In this document: positions 35,028 through 44,726 of the stretch, in pieces
Position numbering within the stretch: the first letter of the stretch is position 1
How the letters are laid out: every line of letters begins with the position of its first letter
Assembly: GCA_003435055.1 (NCBI GenBank)
Contig: QUMM01000009.1
Span: 1-64,000 of the forward strand
Reading direction: 5' to 3'
Source: Lachnospiraceae bacterium OF09-6
GTDB lineage: Bacteria > Bacillota > Clostridia > Lachnospirales > Lachnospiraceae
DNA: 64,000 bases
Notes under the pieces: model-generated
What the model was told of the DNA's origin: nothing
Seen by the model: the letters and a program-made list of their open reading frames with translations, nothing else
Database searches by the model: none
Translations under genes and position numbers: made by a program

Positions 35028-36431
35028 CTAATTCCAGTAATCTGTCTTCTGTTTCAGATCAATGTTCCTGCTATAGAAAACAGGGTTCTTTTTCTGTTTT
35101 ACCTGACTTTCATAATCTTTTAACGCTTTCAGAACCGTATTCGATAAAATCAAAATCACCGGAATGTTAATCAGCGCCATCACGCCCATAAGCACATCAG
35201 AGATATGCCACAGCAGTGTCATCTCCATTCCTGCCCCCAGGAAAACAGCCAGTGCTGAAACAATTCGAAATCCAGTCATGAATTTCTGATCCGGCTGCTT
35301 CTTGTAGATATATGTCAGCAGGTTATCACAGTAGAAGCAATTTCCCAGCAATGTCGTAAAAGCAAATAATACCATGGCAATCATGATAAAGTACGGGCCA
35401 AAGGATCCCATTGTCTTATGAAGAGCTGCCTGTACCCATGGTGCTCCCTGTAATTCCTTTGCCGGTGCCACGCCAGATACCAGACACATCATCGCCGTCG
35501 CTGTGCACAATAATAAGGTATCAATAAAGACTGACAGCATCTGTACCAATCCCTGCTTCACCGGATGACTGACTACAGCGGAAGCTGCCGCATTAGGAGC
35601 AGAACCAATCCCCGCTTCATTAGAATACAGCCCTCGCCGGATTCCCTGCATCATAGCAGACCCTGCAAATCCGGCAAAAATCGCCTTAAAGTTGAATGCC
35701 TCTTCAAAGATCTGTACCAGAACTGCCGGAAGCTGGCTAATATTCAGCATTACCACCGCCAATGATACCAGAATATAGATAATTCCCATAAATGGTACCA
35801 GCGTGGATGTCACTTTTACAATTCTGTGACCGCCGCCCAGCAGACACCATCCGGTCACCAGAGCCAGAATACCACCAATCATCCATGGTGTCACCTCTAC
35901 ATTATAAAAGGGCATTCCCGCAAAGGTAGACTGCAAATTATAAGATGCCAGCATATTAAATCCAAAGGCATAAGTCAGAATCATGGCAATACAAAAAGCG
36001 ATCGCCAGCCCTCTGCTATGCAAAGCCGCTTCTATATAATAAGCCGGACCACCGTAACACTCTCCATCCTCCCCTTTTTTCTTATAGATCTGCGCCAGGG
36101 TACTCTCTGCCAGTGCAGATGCGCTGCCGATGATGGCAATCACCCACATCCAGAATACAGAACCTACACCACCGATACAGACCGCAGATGACACCCCCAC
36201 AATATTTCCGGTACCTACACGGGATGCGGTAGACACCATCAGAGCCTGAAAGGATGATACACTTTTCTCTCCTTCCGGCTTCTCCATCACGGCTTTGCAG
36301 GCGTTCCTGAATGAACGCACCTGTGGAAATCTGGTTCGAATCGTAAAATAAATACCCGAGCCAATTAATATCACAATCAGCAGTTTACTATATAGAAACG
36401 TGTTGATTGCATCAATGACCGTTTCGAACAT
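35028..36431 (-). CDS. Sodium:alanine/glycine symporter (AGCS family)
   Basis: This 467-residue AGCS protein is encoded 62 bases upstream of another AGCS gene. Motifs are ASRVGTGNIVGVSSAVCIGG, CYGGPAYYIEAALHSRG and NEAGIGSAPNAAASAVVSHP, with about 11 hydrophobic segments. The two neighbours differ clearly in sequence, so this is not a recent tandem duplication. Substrates are probably small neutral amino acids. No riboswitch was recognised in the 130-base upstream gap. Confidence 0.92.
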   Translation of the reverse strand: MFETVIDAINTFLYSKLLIVILIGSGIYFTIRTRFPQVRSFRNACKAVMEKPEGEKSVSSFQALMVSTASRVGTGNIVGVSSAVCIGGVGSVFWMWVIAIIGSASALAESTLAQIYKKKGEDGECYGGPAYYIEAALHSRGLAIAFCIAMILTYAFGFNMLASYNLQSTFAGMPFYNVEVTPWMIGGILALVTGWCLLGGGHRIVKVTSTLVPFMGIIYILVSLAVVMLNISQLPAVLVQIFEEAFNFKAIFAGFAGSAMMQGIRRGLYSNEAGIGSAPNAAASAVVSHPVKQGLVQMLSVFIDTLLLCTATAMMCLVSGVAPAKELQGAPWVQAALHKTMGSFGPYFIMIAMVLFAFTTLLGNCFYCDNLLTYIYKKQPDQKFMTGFRIVSALAVFLGAGMEMTLLWHISDVLMGVMALINIPVILILSNTVLKALKDYESQVKQKKNPVFYSRNIDLKQKTDYWN

Positions 36432-36561
36432 AAATCCTCCTTTTCATAAATTACAAATTCACAACGGATATCTGTTTCAAATTTTGCTGAAACACGCAAA
36501 TATGTACCATCATACCTTATTTTGGTGTTTTTGAAAAGAGGTTAATTTTTCATGCTCTGGT

Positions 36562-37584
36562 TTATCCGTCAATTCCCAGTCCTTTTCCAACCATTTCAAA
36601 CTCATCCAGATAAATGCAATGCCTGATCGTATTCTCCTGTATTCCCTTTTTGCATTTCGCATAATCCATCCAGATTACTTCGGATACTTCTTCTTCCTGA
36701 AGGATCAGTTTTGTGATATCTATTGCTTCTATATATAAGTAAACTTTACTCAGCTGGTTATCCCTAAATGACCTGCCATAGAATTCTCCTTCGAACTTCT
36801 TTCGATGGAATCCCAGCTCCTTTAATTTTCCTGGATCCAGTGTCAGTCCCAGTTCCTCTTTTGCCTCCCGCATAGCGCTTGGCAGAAAATCATCCCCGGC
36901 ACTGATATGTCCTGCCGATGAAATATCCAGACAGTTCGGGCTTGAATCCTTGTGAGGACTTCTCCTCTGCAGAAGAATGTCATAGCCACTTTCCGCATTT
37001 GGTCTGGCGATCCAGATATGCACCGTTGCATGAAGCGATCCATCCAGATGAGCTACGCCCCGTTCCCGTACAATACCTGACTTTGTTCCGTCTTCATTTA
37101 AAATATCAAACAGCTCCAGTTCTTTTCCATTCAACACGGCCTGTTTTAGTGTTCCTTCTATATTATAGATCAGTTTTAGAGAGAAAAACGGTGTTTCTTC
37201 TGTCAACAGACGGAAGAACACCCGGTCGCCTTCCCAGAGATTCCGTTTCCAGATATCTGCTTTCTTCACCCATTCCAGATCACCTTCCGTACAGGTAACT
37301 GGTGTGCCGTCCCATTTGTCTGCGGTATACAGATGCATATATTCTACCGTATCCTCTCCATATACAAACGTTACAATTCCACGAAAACGCCATGACCGCA
37401 AAGTATATCCTGTCTCCTCTTTTACTTCACGAATCAGACAATCCTCCGGGCTCTCTCCATATTCAAACTTGCCACCAACACCAATCCATTTATCTTTATT
37501 TTCATCCTGCTCCTTCTTCGTGCGGTGAAGCATCAGGTACTGTTCTTCTGTTTCCAGATAACAAAGTGTGGTTAATTTTATCAT
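36562..37584 (-). CDS. Double Nudix hydrolase (MutT-like plus IDI-like domains)
   Basis: This 340-residue protein has two Nudix domains. The first (about 1-130) has Nudix box GGKFEYGESPEDCLIREVKE followed by ETG and resembles 8-oxo-dGTP/nucleotide pyrophosphohydrolases. The second (about 160-340) has GHISAGDDFLPSAMREAKEE followed by LG and resembles the isopentenyl-diphosphate-isomerase-like Nudix branch. The start at 37584 is preferred because AGAGG is 9 bases upstream; ATG at 37590 is the alternative. The fusion probably pairs two diphosphatase activities; substrates are unknown. Confidence 0.85.
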   Translation of the reverse strand: MIKLTTLCYLETEEQYLMLHRTKKEQDENKDKWIGVGGKFEYGESPEDCLIREVKEETGYTLRSWRFRGIVTFVYGEDTVEYMHLYTADKWDGTPVTCTEGDLEWVKKADIWKRNLWEGDRVFFRLLTEETPFFSLKLIYNIEGTLKQAVLNGKELELFDILNEDGTKSGIVRERGVAHLDGSLHATVHIWIARPNAESGYDILLQRRSPHKDSSPNCLDISSAGHISAGDDFLPSAMREAKEELGLTLDPGKLKELGFHRKKFEGEFYGRSFRDNQLSKVYLYIEAIDITKLILQEEEVSEVIWMDYAKCKKGIQENTIRHCIYLDEFEMVGKGLGIDG

Positions 37585-37696
37585 TTTCATCTACCTCTCT
37601 ATGCTTTCTGCTGATTATTCTACCACATCCGTGCTCTTGCATATAGCCTAAAGATGAAAACAACGAAAAGCAGATGTTGCCACCTGCTTTTCTACG

Positions 37697-38218
37697 TTAT
37701 GCATTCTTCAGTTCCTGTACTTTTTTCACCAGCCAGTATCCAAGGGCACCTGCCATTACTCCGATTATCACACCTCCCAGTACATCTGTTGGATAATGCA
37801 CATACAGATACAGCCGGGAAAAGGCAATCAGAACAGCCAGTCCCAGTGACGATATCCAGATTTTCTTTTCTCCTGCTAGGTAAAGTGCCATCACAGAAGC
37901 AAAGGATGCTGCTGTATGTCCAGACGGAAAAGAAAAATCAGTCGGTCTTTTTACCAGCAACTCGATTCCTGTCCTTACGTCAAATGGTCGAATTCTATGT
38001 ACCAGTGGCTTTAAAATACCATTGCAGATCACCAGATCCACCAGCAGTGCTGCCATCAAAATCACACCAGACTTTCTGGTCTTTGGCAAAACCAGCAAGA
38101 CAATGCAAAGTAAAATCCAGATGATTCCCGCATCTCCCAGTCTGGTAATCCCACACATCACAGTATCCAGAACCGGGTTGTGTATAGTTTGCAATGCATC
38201 TAATATTTGAAATTCCAT
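37697..38218 (-). CDS. PAP2-family membrane phosphatase
   Basis: This 173-residue protein has about five hydrophobic segments. The three PAP2 signature motifs are complete: KPLVHRIRP, PSGHTAAS (catalytic His) and SRLYLYVHYPTD. It resembles undecaprenyl-diphosphatase (BcrC) or phosphatidylglycerophosphatase-type enzymes that act at the outer face of the membrane. It lies 2 bases from the MATE gene, so the two are probably co-transcribed. Confidence 0.88.
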   Translation of the reverse strand: MEFQILDALQTIHNPVLDTVMCGITRLGDAGIIWILLCIVLLVLPKTRKSGVILMAALLVDLVICNGILKPLVHRIRPFDVRTGIELLVKRPTDFSFPSGHTAASFASVMALYLAGEKKIWISSLGLAVLIAFSRLYLYVHYPTDVLGGVIIGVMAGALGYWLVKKVQELKNA

Positions 38219-38220
38219 TC

Positions 38221-39555
38221 CTATTTTCCTTTTCCAGATTTACGGTAAATCTTAAACATCAACGGTGCTTCCACAAGTAACATGGCAATCCAGCCTGCCA
38301 GATAAGAATATGGCAATGCTTCAATACCAAAATTCCATAACAGAATCATCGGTGCTGCCGCAATCACACGCACACCCATATTAGTAAAACTGCTGAGCAG
38401 TGTCACCTTCAGGTCTCCGATTCCGCGGAAGAATCCCTGAATGGCATTGGTCAATGCCGGTAAAATATACATCACTGCAATCAGATGAAGGTAGATCACA
38501 CCATGTCCGATTACTTCTTCATCCTTGACAAACAGGGTCATCAATGGTCTGGCCAATAGCAGACAGATCAGCATCACGACCACGCCATAAATGATCTCCA
38601 GAATCACACCACATCGGAAGCCTTCTTTCATGCGGTCTGTCTTCCCTGCTCCTTTATTCTGCGCCATCAGTGCCGTCATAGCATGTGCGATATTCTGCTC
38701 CGGTGTAATGGCAAAGTCATCAATACGATTTACAACTGCAAAAGCTGCCGCTACCGATACGCCCATGGTATTCACCAGTGCCTGTATGGCAATCTTCCCC
38801 ATCTGCACTGTAGCCTGCTGCATGGCAGAAGCCCAGCCATAGGCAATGGTCTTCTTCAAAAGACTGGTATCAAAGACCAGCCACTTCTTTCCCAGACGAA
38901 GAATCGGTACTTTTTTCTGTATGTAAATAATGCAGAACAGACAGCAAAGTGCTTCACTTAATACGGTAGATACTGCACATCCGTTACTTCCTGCCTTTAA
39001 TACAATAACAAAGAACAGGTCACCGAAAATATTCAATGCTGCACTGATAATGAGAAAATACAACGGCGATGCACTGTCTCCCAGTGCCCTTAAGGTACTG
39101 GAAAAGAAATTGTACAGGAACGTAAACATCAGTCCCAGAAAAATAATCCGCAGATACTGCCTCGTCATATCCATAATTGCCGGATCTACCTGGAGCAGAT
39201 GCAGGATCGGTGTGGCACAGATCACACAAAACAATGTCAAAATGAATGAAAAAATCATACCTGACAGCATCGTGGTACTGATCTGCCTGTGCAGCGTCCT
39301 GTAATCCTTCGCTCCATACTGGATTCCCATGAGAATACTGGCTCCCATACACAGACCATTCAAAAATAGAATCATCAATGTACTGATTGGGTTACAAATT
39401 CCAACCGCTGCCAGTGCTTCCTTACCCACGAACCGTCCTACAATAATACTGTCCACTGCATTATAGGTCAGCTGAAACAGATTGCCCAGGACAAGCGGTA
39501 CGGTAAAATTCACCAGAATCGGCATAATCTTTCCGGTAGTTAAATCTTTTGTCAT
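38221..39555 (-). CDS. MATE family efflux transporter
   Basis: This 444-residue protein has 12 hydrophobic segments and the MatE repeat (PLVLGNLFQLTYNAVDSIIVG; LGDSASPLYFLIISAALN). It is related to, but clearly distinct from, the other MATE protein at 11854. Substrate is unknown; drug or organic-cation export by ion antiport is the family role. The downstream PAP2 gene follows directly. Confidence 0.9.
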   Translation of the reverse strand: MTKDLTTGKIMPILVNFTVPLVLGNLFQLTYNAVDSIIVGRFVGKEALAAVGICNPISTLMILFLNGLCMGASILMGIQYGAKDYRTLHRQISTTMLSGMIFSFILTLFCVICATPILHLLQVDPAIMDMTRQYLRIIFLGLMFTFLYNFFSSTLRALGDSASPLYFLIISAALNIFGDLFFVIVLKAGSNGCAVSTVLSEALCCLFCIIYIQKKVPILRLGKKWLVFDTSLLKKTIAYGWASAMQQATVQMGKIAIQALVNTMGVSVAAAFAVVNRIDDFAITPEQNIAHAMTALMAQNKGAGKTDRMKEGFRCGVILEIIYGVVVMLICLLLARPLMTLFVKDEEVIGHGVIYLHLIAVMYILPALTNAIQGFFRGIGDLKVTLLSSFTNMGVRVIAAAPMILLWNFGIEALPYSYLAGWIAMLLVEAPLMFKIYRKSGKGK

Positions 39556-39627
39556 ATCACATTCACCTCAAAATAATGATTCTAACTTTCTTATTCTACT
39601 ACAAAATCATGCCGATGCAATCCTTTT

Positions 39628-39716
39628 TTAATTACCCGAAATGTCTTCCGGTGTGAGTTTTACTTGCAGCGCTCCTACCGCATCATCCAGATAACCTGAT
39701 TTGGTTACTTTTAATG
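39628..39716 (-). pseudogene. Remnant of an aldo/keto reductase C-terminus
   Basis: Directly after the DUF134 gene, in another frame, the minus strand encodes LKVTKSGYLDDAVGALQVKL followed by TPEDISGN and a stop. This resembles the tail of aldo/keto reductases. No other part of the gene is present. It looks like a deletion scar. Confidence 0.4.
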
Positions 39717-40469
39717 GTTGCCACATCCATGCTCGCCGCAGGTATGCTCATGTCCTTCTCCGTGATGATTACATACAGTATCTGGATCATATAATAAGTT
39801 TCCTTCAATCAAGGCTTTGACCGCTTCATCTGCATTTCCGCTTACTCCCGGATACAGTTCAATTCCCTGCTGTGCCAGCGCAGTTCTTGCGCCGCCACCG
39901 ATACCGCCACAGATCAATACATTCACTGCATAATTTTTCAGGAATCCTGCCAGTGCACCATGTCCCTGTCCATTGGTATCATATACTTCTGACTTTACTA
40001 TTTTTCCATCCTCCACCTCATAGATCTTAAAATATTCACTGTGTCCAAAATGCTGAAATACCTGTCCATTTTCATAAGTTACTGCGATTATCATCTTTTG
40101 CTTCCTCCATTCTTCGCTCATTCTTCCAAGACATCGGTTTCCTGCTGTCATCCTGCGTCTGCAGCATTCCAGATTACCGGGGCAGAACTCATAGTTTCCG
40201 CCTTCTATCCGCAATTCCTTTCCTGTCACCAGGCACTCTGCCAGCTTCTTCCGTGCTCTTGCATACATCAGTGTCACACTGGTTCGATCCATATTGATCT
40301 GCTCTGCACATTCTTCCTGCGTAATTCCTTCGTAGTCAATCAGCCGGATACATTCAAATTCATCCAGACTCATAACAATACGCTCCTGGTTCTGTTCAAA
40401 CGAACCTGCAGAAAAACTGCAATACTTTGGTCTGCCACAAATGCGTCTTTTCTTTGTTGGTCTCGCCAT
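39711..40469 (-). CDS. DUF134 helix-turn-helix protein fused to NifX/NafY-type Fe-Mo cofactor domain
   Basis: The 252-residue product starts at 40469 (MARPTKKRRICGRP), with GGAGAG upstream. Residues 1-105 are a DUF134 sigma-70-region-4-like DNA-binding domain (ITQEECAEQINMDRTSVTLM). Residues 130-230 are a dinitrogenase iron-molybdenum cofactor biosynthesis domain (AVTYENGQVFQHFGHSEYFK). The C-terminus is a His/Cys metal-binding tail (HHGEGHEHTCGEHGCGNH). This family is widespread in anaerobes without nitrogenase and is thought to sense or handle metal/Fe-S. No nif genes are present. Confidence 0.87.
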   Translation of the reverse strand: MARPTKKRRICGRPKYCSFSAGSFEQNQERIVMSLDEFECIRLIDYEGITQEECAEQINMDRTSVTLMYARARKKLAECLVTGKELRIEGGNYEFCPGNLECCRRRMTAGNRCLGRMSEEWRKQKMIIAVTYENGQVFQHFGHSEYFKIYEVEDGKIVKSEVYDTNGQGHGALAGFLKNYAVNVLICGGIGGGARTALAQQGIELYPGVSGNADEAVKALIEGNLLYDPDTVCNHHGEGHEHTCGEHGCGNH

Positions 40470-40508
40470 ATGAATCTCTCCTTCATGTTTTTCACATATG
40501 TTAATAAC

Positions 40509-40536
40509 AGTATAGCACACTTTCAAAACATTGCAA
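40509..40536 (-). promoter_or_regulatory. Promoter of the DUF134/NifX-like gene
   Basis: Minus-strand TTGCAA (40536-40531), a 16-base spacer and TATACT (40514-40509), 40 bases before the start codon. Confidence 0.6.
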
Positions 40537-40553
40537 GATAGAAAAACAGCCAT

Positions 40554-40845
40554 CTAAAGACGACTATTCCCCTGTACCAGATTATACGAACCTCCAATGC
40601 TGTATTCCCCACTGGTCCTTCCAAGTTCCGCTGATGTTCTGTGGGATACAGAGATCACGGTGCGATGCTCTGCTGCTCTGGCTATGGACAGCAGCTGCCA
40701 CTGTCCCTGGGAGAAGTCTTTTCCACTATTTCTGTCGATCATTTTATTATCGGCATACAGAAGAGTCAATGTCAGCATGCCCCGAACAATATTTTATCAT
40801 CCAAAGGTGGCACCAGTTGCTTTGATAAACTTCTCGATTGAATGA
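40554..40845 (-). pseudogene. Remnant of an ABC transporter ATPase
   Basis: The minus strand encodes KDFSQGQWQLLSIARAA, a recognisable ABC signature helix, followed closely by VISVSHRTS, the switch-His region. The Walker B segment that should lie between them is deleted. An upstream piece (SIEKFIKATGATFG) appears in the same neighbourhood but is separated by stops. It is probably the remains of an exporter-type ABC protein. Confidence 0.55.
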
Positions 40846-40851
40846 TATCCT

Positions 40852-43425
40852 TTAAATTAGATATAGCATCAGTCTTTCCCTCTGCAGATCATTGCATAAT
40901 TCACAGGAACCCCTGCTCACATCATACACATGCACAATTTGTTTCAGTTCGGGATCTTCCGTGAACTGGCTGACAATATCTGGATATTCTGCCAGTTTTT
41001 CCGGTACAAAATGCAGTGTTTTTTCGTTGGAAAATACGGCTGTATATAATATTTCCGCCTCTACCAGATCCTGAAAAATATGGCTTCCATAGGAAAGCTC
41101 CGGGTTATATCCTGCCTTTTTCTCTTCGATCTCACAGATCGCTTCAAATTCACTGATATCCGCAAATGTAGTCGGTACCCCAAGTTCCGGCGAAGAAGTA
41201 CCTATCCGTCCGGGAACCATCAAAAGCATATGCTTATTCTGCCCCTTATTTTTCCAGTTCACCGCTCCGATCAAACGTGCCACATTTGTCTTTTTTGCAT
41301 ATGGCATATGATAATACGCAATCGGATCCACCAGAACAATTATATCCATTTTTACATTTCTGGATAATCCCATGGAAGAATGTACATTCTCCAGAATAAT
41401 ATTTTCTTCTGGAATATGTTCTGGAATCTTCACTTTTCCGGTATCCTTAAATACCTGAAGTGGACGGCACTGCAGCAGATTTATGGAATATTCTCCTGTT
41501 TCCGAGAGGTTCACGGTAAACTCAATGTCTACCGGATATTCGTATTCCTTCTGGATGAGCTGCATAATTGCCTGTATCTGCTTCATTAATATCTCATTTT
41601 TCACGATACCACTACAGGAAATAAAACGAACTGACCGGTTGAGCCCCCTCTCCCGGAAGGATCTTTCCACTTCAAAATCATGATCTAACAAAATATTACC
41701 CAGATATCCCGGAAGTAACGGCTCGATCTGCTGCAGATCCAGTTGTCTCACACAATGCATGGTTGTATCCACCGCCTCTATATTCCTCTGAGAAAACTGA
41801 TGTTTTTCTGCAACAGTGGTACAGCTTGTTGCCTGTGGCATATCCAGGCTGACCAGCCTTGGATAAGAATCTTTTGTTCGATCTACCGCCGACGTTCCCA
41901 GCCCCATCACCAACCGTAACATTCCTGCCCCGGGATCAATCTGCTCCAGAAATTTATATGGACTATAGGAATATCCCACTCCTGCCGCACATGGCATATA
42001 ATATGAACCATAATAAGAACCAGACACCCTCTGCACCAGAAGCGCCATTTGTTCATCCCGCTTGTCCAGTCCTCTTCGCTTTCGGTAATCCAGCGCAGAC
42101 AGACTCATAGAACTGGCATAGACAGTCTTTATCGCATTTTCAAACTCCAAAAGGCGTTCTTCCAGCGATCCTCGGTTGGCACAAAAAACAGACTCATACT
42201 TACCTGCAAACGCATTGCCAAACCCATCCTCCAGAATGCTGCTGGAACGCACAATAAAGGGATCCTGCCCATAATATTCCAGAATATGCAGGAACTGATT
42301 TTTCATCTCTTCTGAAAATGCGCCCTCCTTCAGACGCTGTGCGAACTCCTCTGCCAGTGAAAAATATTCTTTTTCCTCTCTCTGACGGATGCGGATATCC
42401 CAGAATCCATTGTCTACGATATAGGTATAATACACATCGGATCCTATAAAAAAAGAATCATGCGGCTCCAGCACCTCCTCAATGTCTGGTGTCAGATTGC
42501 GTACAATTGCTCTGGAAAGCAGCATACCGCAGGCTTTTCCACCGATCATGCCTGTTCCGATCATATGATTGCGAACACGGAAATAATCTTCCGGCGTAAA
42601 ATGTTTTTTCACCATACGCCGCATCTTTTCATCCCTGGTCATCATAATATCGCACATAGTATTACAGGCATCGTCTGTATTCATATGGTTGTCATACAGC
42701 ATTTTCGCCGTATTAAAAAAACGATTCCAGGAATCGGTAAACTGTTCTTCTCCCGGTCTCTGAAACTTGCCAAGTACCTGATAAAACCGGCTGGACTGTA
42801 CGCCGTCCAGAATCGGCTTAAATGTCCCTGCTTCTCTGTTATAAATATGTGGCAGGAACATAGTTTCAGAATCACGGTTCCACACCTTTGCCGGACGAAC
42901 ATATATATTTTTCCGATCCGAATACACATCCAGAAAAAGCTGCGTGGTATTTAATATCTTTTTCACAGCATGAAAGGAATGCTTGCCCCGGATGATCGGA
43001 AAAAACGCAACCGTATCCAACGTAAACAGAAACGGACAGGTCACACGGAAAAAATTTCCCATCATCAGATCTGTGGCCCAGGCCGTCTGAAGCTCCGACA
43101 GACAGTCAAACACATAGAATACGTCAAAGCCCTCTTTTTCAATGATCTTATGTATTTTCACTGTGAAATCTTCAAATCGATGCGATAACGGAATCTCTAT
43201 TCTTTCAACCTGCGGGCAGTCTTTTACCAGCGGTTCATGACTGGCAAATCGAAAGTATATGATTCGCCGCTCATCTTGAATTGCCTGCTCTACGTATGGT
43301 TCACAGAAATACCGGAATTCCTGAAGATTCGAAACTCTCCAGACTACATTATCACCAAGCCGGATAGCATCCAGCGCCTGATCCATGTCCGGAATTCCAG
43401 AACAGATTCTTTCAAAAGCTGCCAT
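40852..43425 (-). CDS. PEP/pyruvate-binding (PPDK N-terminal-like) protein
   Basis: A protein of about 857 residues, starting at ATG 43425 after GGGGGAAG; ATG 43437 is the alternative start. Residues 1-300 are an unassigned helical region. A central ATP-grasp-like domain of the PEP synthase/pyruvate phosphate dikinase N-terminal type follows (GGKACGMLLSRAIV, DPFIVRSSSILEDGFGNAFA, GKYESVFCANRG). I see no phospho-His swivel motif (TSH) and no C-terminal PEP barrel. It is therefore not a complete PEP synthase. It may be an ATP-dependent phosphotransferase or glucan dikinase-like protein of unknown substrate. Confidence 0.75.
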   Translation of the reverse strand: MAAFERICSGIPDMDQALDAIRLGDNVVWRVSNLQEFRYFCEPYVEQAIQDERRIIYFRFASHEPLVKDCPQVERIEIPLSHRFEDFTVKIHKIIEKEGFDVFYVFDCLSELQTAWATDLMMGNFFRVTCPFLFTLDTVAFFPIIRGKHSFHAVKKILNTTQLFLDVYSDRKNIYVRPAKVWNRDSETMFLPHIYNREAGTFKPILDGVQSSRFYQVLGKFQRPGEEQFTDSWNRFFNTAKMLYDNHMNTDDACNTMCDIMMTRDEKMRRMVKKHFTPEDYFRVRNHMIGTGMIGGKACGMLLSRAIVRNLTPDIEEVLEPHDSFFIGSDVYYTYIVDNGFWDIRIRQREEKEYFSLAEEFAQRLKEGAFSEEMKNQFLHILEYYGQDPFIVRSSSILEDGFGNAFAGKYESVFCANRGSLEERLLEFENAIKTVYASSMSLSALDYRKRRGLDKRDEQMALLVQRVSGSYYGSYYMPCAAGVGYSYSPYKFLEQIDPGAGMLRLVMGLGTSAVDRTKDSYPRLVSLDMPQATSCTTVAEKHQFSQRNIEAVDTTMHCVRQLDLQQIEPLLPGYLGNILLDHDFEVERSFRERGLNRSVRFISCSGIVKNEILMKQIQAIMQLIQKEYEYPVDIEFTVNLSETGEYSINLLQCRPLQVFKDTGKVKIPEHIPEENIILENVHSSMGLSRNVKMDIIVLVDPIAYYHMPYAKKTNVARLIGAVNWKNKGQNKHMLLMVPGRIGTSSPELGVPTTFADISEFEAICEIEEKKAGYNPELSYGSHIFQDLVEAEILYTAVFSNEKTLHFVPEKLAEYPDIVSQFTEDPELKQIVHVYDVSRGSCELCNDLQRERLMLYLI

Positions 43426-43445
43426 ATCTTCCCCCATTTTATATG

Positions 43446-43485
43446 TAAAAAAATAAGGCACACAGACATCTTCTGTCCATGTGCC
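43446..43485 (-). terminator. Terminator after the iadA gene
   Basis: On the minus strand GGCACATGGACAGA and the facing TGTCTGTGTGCC form a strong stem followed by TTATTTTTTT. It ends the yfcC-iadA unit about 70 bases past its stop and lies just before the PPDK-like gene. Confidence 0.75.
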
Positions 43486-43553
43486 ACGTTGCACCTGTAT
43501 TTACTTGGAGATATTATAAAAAGAATCGTATATAAAGTCAAGCCAGACTTACC

Positions 43554-44705
43554 TTATTTTGTATACACTGTTTTTCCCTTTGCTATAACCTCTGTGATCT
43601 GTAGCTTCTGATCCAGAATGCACAGATCAGCATCATTTCCTTCTTCTATCTTTCCTTTTTCCTTCAGATTCAGGGTCTCTGCAGGGTTGGATGTAATAGC
43701 GGAAAGTGCTATTTCCAGAGGAATATCTGTCCGCTCTACGCATTCTTTCACCTCTTTTAACAGACAGCTGGACTGTCCTACGCCCATTCCAAGGAATTCT
43801 CCCTGTTTGTTGTAAATCGGCAGGCTTCCCTGTCCATCTGATGAGATGGTGATGCGGTTTGGATTCACGCCTGCATCTAACATCCGTTTCATACCATTGC
43901 AGACCCGAACTTCATCGCAAATCGTTTCCCAGTAATCAATGTCTTCATTTCCGGTAAAATCCACAGCCCCACCTTTCAAAGCATACGTGATGGCTTTACG
44001 GAACAGCATTTCATTCCGGTTGACATGGGTTGGAAGGAACTGGGATGCAGGTATCTCTGTCTCATCAATCACCCGTTCAATGAGATCCATACATCTCAGG
44101 CTATCACCCAAATGCACATTGATGATTCCTGCTTTACCGGAAAGCACACCGCCCAGTCTGGTATCTGCCGCCACACGGGCAAATTCTTCAAAGGTTGGCT
44201 GAGAGGATCGATGATCAGAAATGGCAATCTCTCCTGTTCCAATGATTTCCTGAATCATCATAATATCTTTTGTAATACTATCTGTTAGTGTACGCACTGG
44301 AATCTGATAACTTCCTGTATAACAGTAAGCCGTCATGCCCTGTTCATTTAATCCCTTTGTTTTTGCTACAAGGGCACACATATCACGCCCAATTCCATCC
44401 GTTCCCAGACAGCCCACTACGGTAGTTACCCCAAACTTCGTCAACCCTTCCATAGTAGCCTCAGGGGTTCGATTGGCAAATCCACCTTCGCCGCCTCCTC
44501 CCAGCACATGAACATGGCAGTCTATAAATCCCGGTGTCAGGATTTTTCCCGTTCCGTCTACTATTTCCAGTTCAGGAAATAATGTAACATCCTGTATAGT
44601 GCCTGCGTCTGTAATTTTTACAATCTTGTCATTAACCGTAAGTACATCTTTTTGCCCCAAATGCTGTGGTGCATATACGTCAATATTTTGAATGAATTTC
44701 ATCAT
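43554..44705 (-). CDS. iadA: Isoaspartyl dipeptidase (beta-aspartyl-peptidase)
   Basis: This 383-residue amidohydrolase matches the length of E. coli IadA (about 390). Metal ligands appear as PGFIDCHVHVLGGGGEGGF, later NVHLGDS, PTHVNRN and the catalytic Asp in ISSDGQGS. The GGGGEGGF and CYTGSYQIP regions are characteristic of IadA over other amidohydrolases. It removes N-terminal isoaspartate from dipeptides, clearing damaged protein products. It lies 21 bases downstream of a YfcC-type transporter gene, suggesting uptake and hydrolysis of dipeptides or related amides as one unit. Confidence 0.92.
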   Translation of the reverse strand: MMKFIQNIDVYAPQHLGQKDVLTVNDKIVKITDAGTIQDVTLFPELEIVDGTGKILTPGFIDCHVHVLGGGGEGGFANRTPEATMEGLTKFGVTTVVGCLGTDGIGRDMCALVAKTKGLNEQGMTAYCYTGSYQIPVRTLTDSITKDIMMIQEIIGTGEIAISDHRSSQPTFEEFARVAADTRLGGVLSGKAGIINVHLGDSLRCMDLIERVIDETEIPASQFLPTHVNRNEMLFRKAITYALKGGAVDFTGNEDIDYWETICDEVRVCNGMKRMLDAGVNPNRITISSDGQGSLPIYNKQGEFLGMGVGQSSCLLKEVKECVERTDIPLEIALSAITSNPAETLNLKEKGKIEEGNDADLCILDQKLQITEVIAKGKTVYTK

Positions 44706-44726
44706 GTTTCTGCTCTGCCCTCATTT

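Noticed and set aside
33508..36431. Two adjacent AGCS genes considered as a recent tandem duplication
   Set aside because: Their proteins differ throughout, including N- and C-termini, so they are distinct paralogues.
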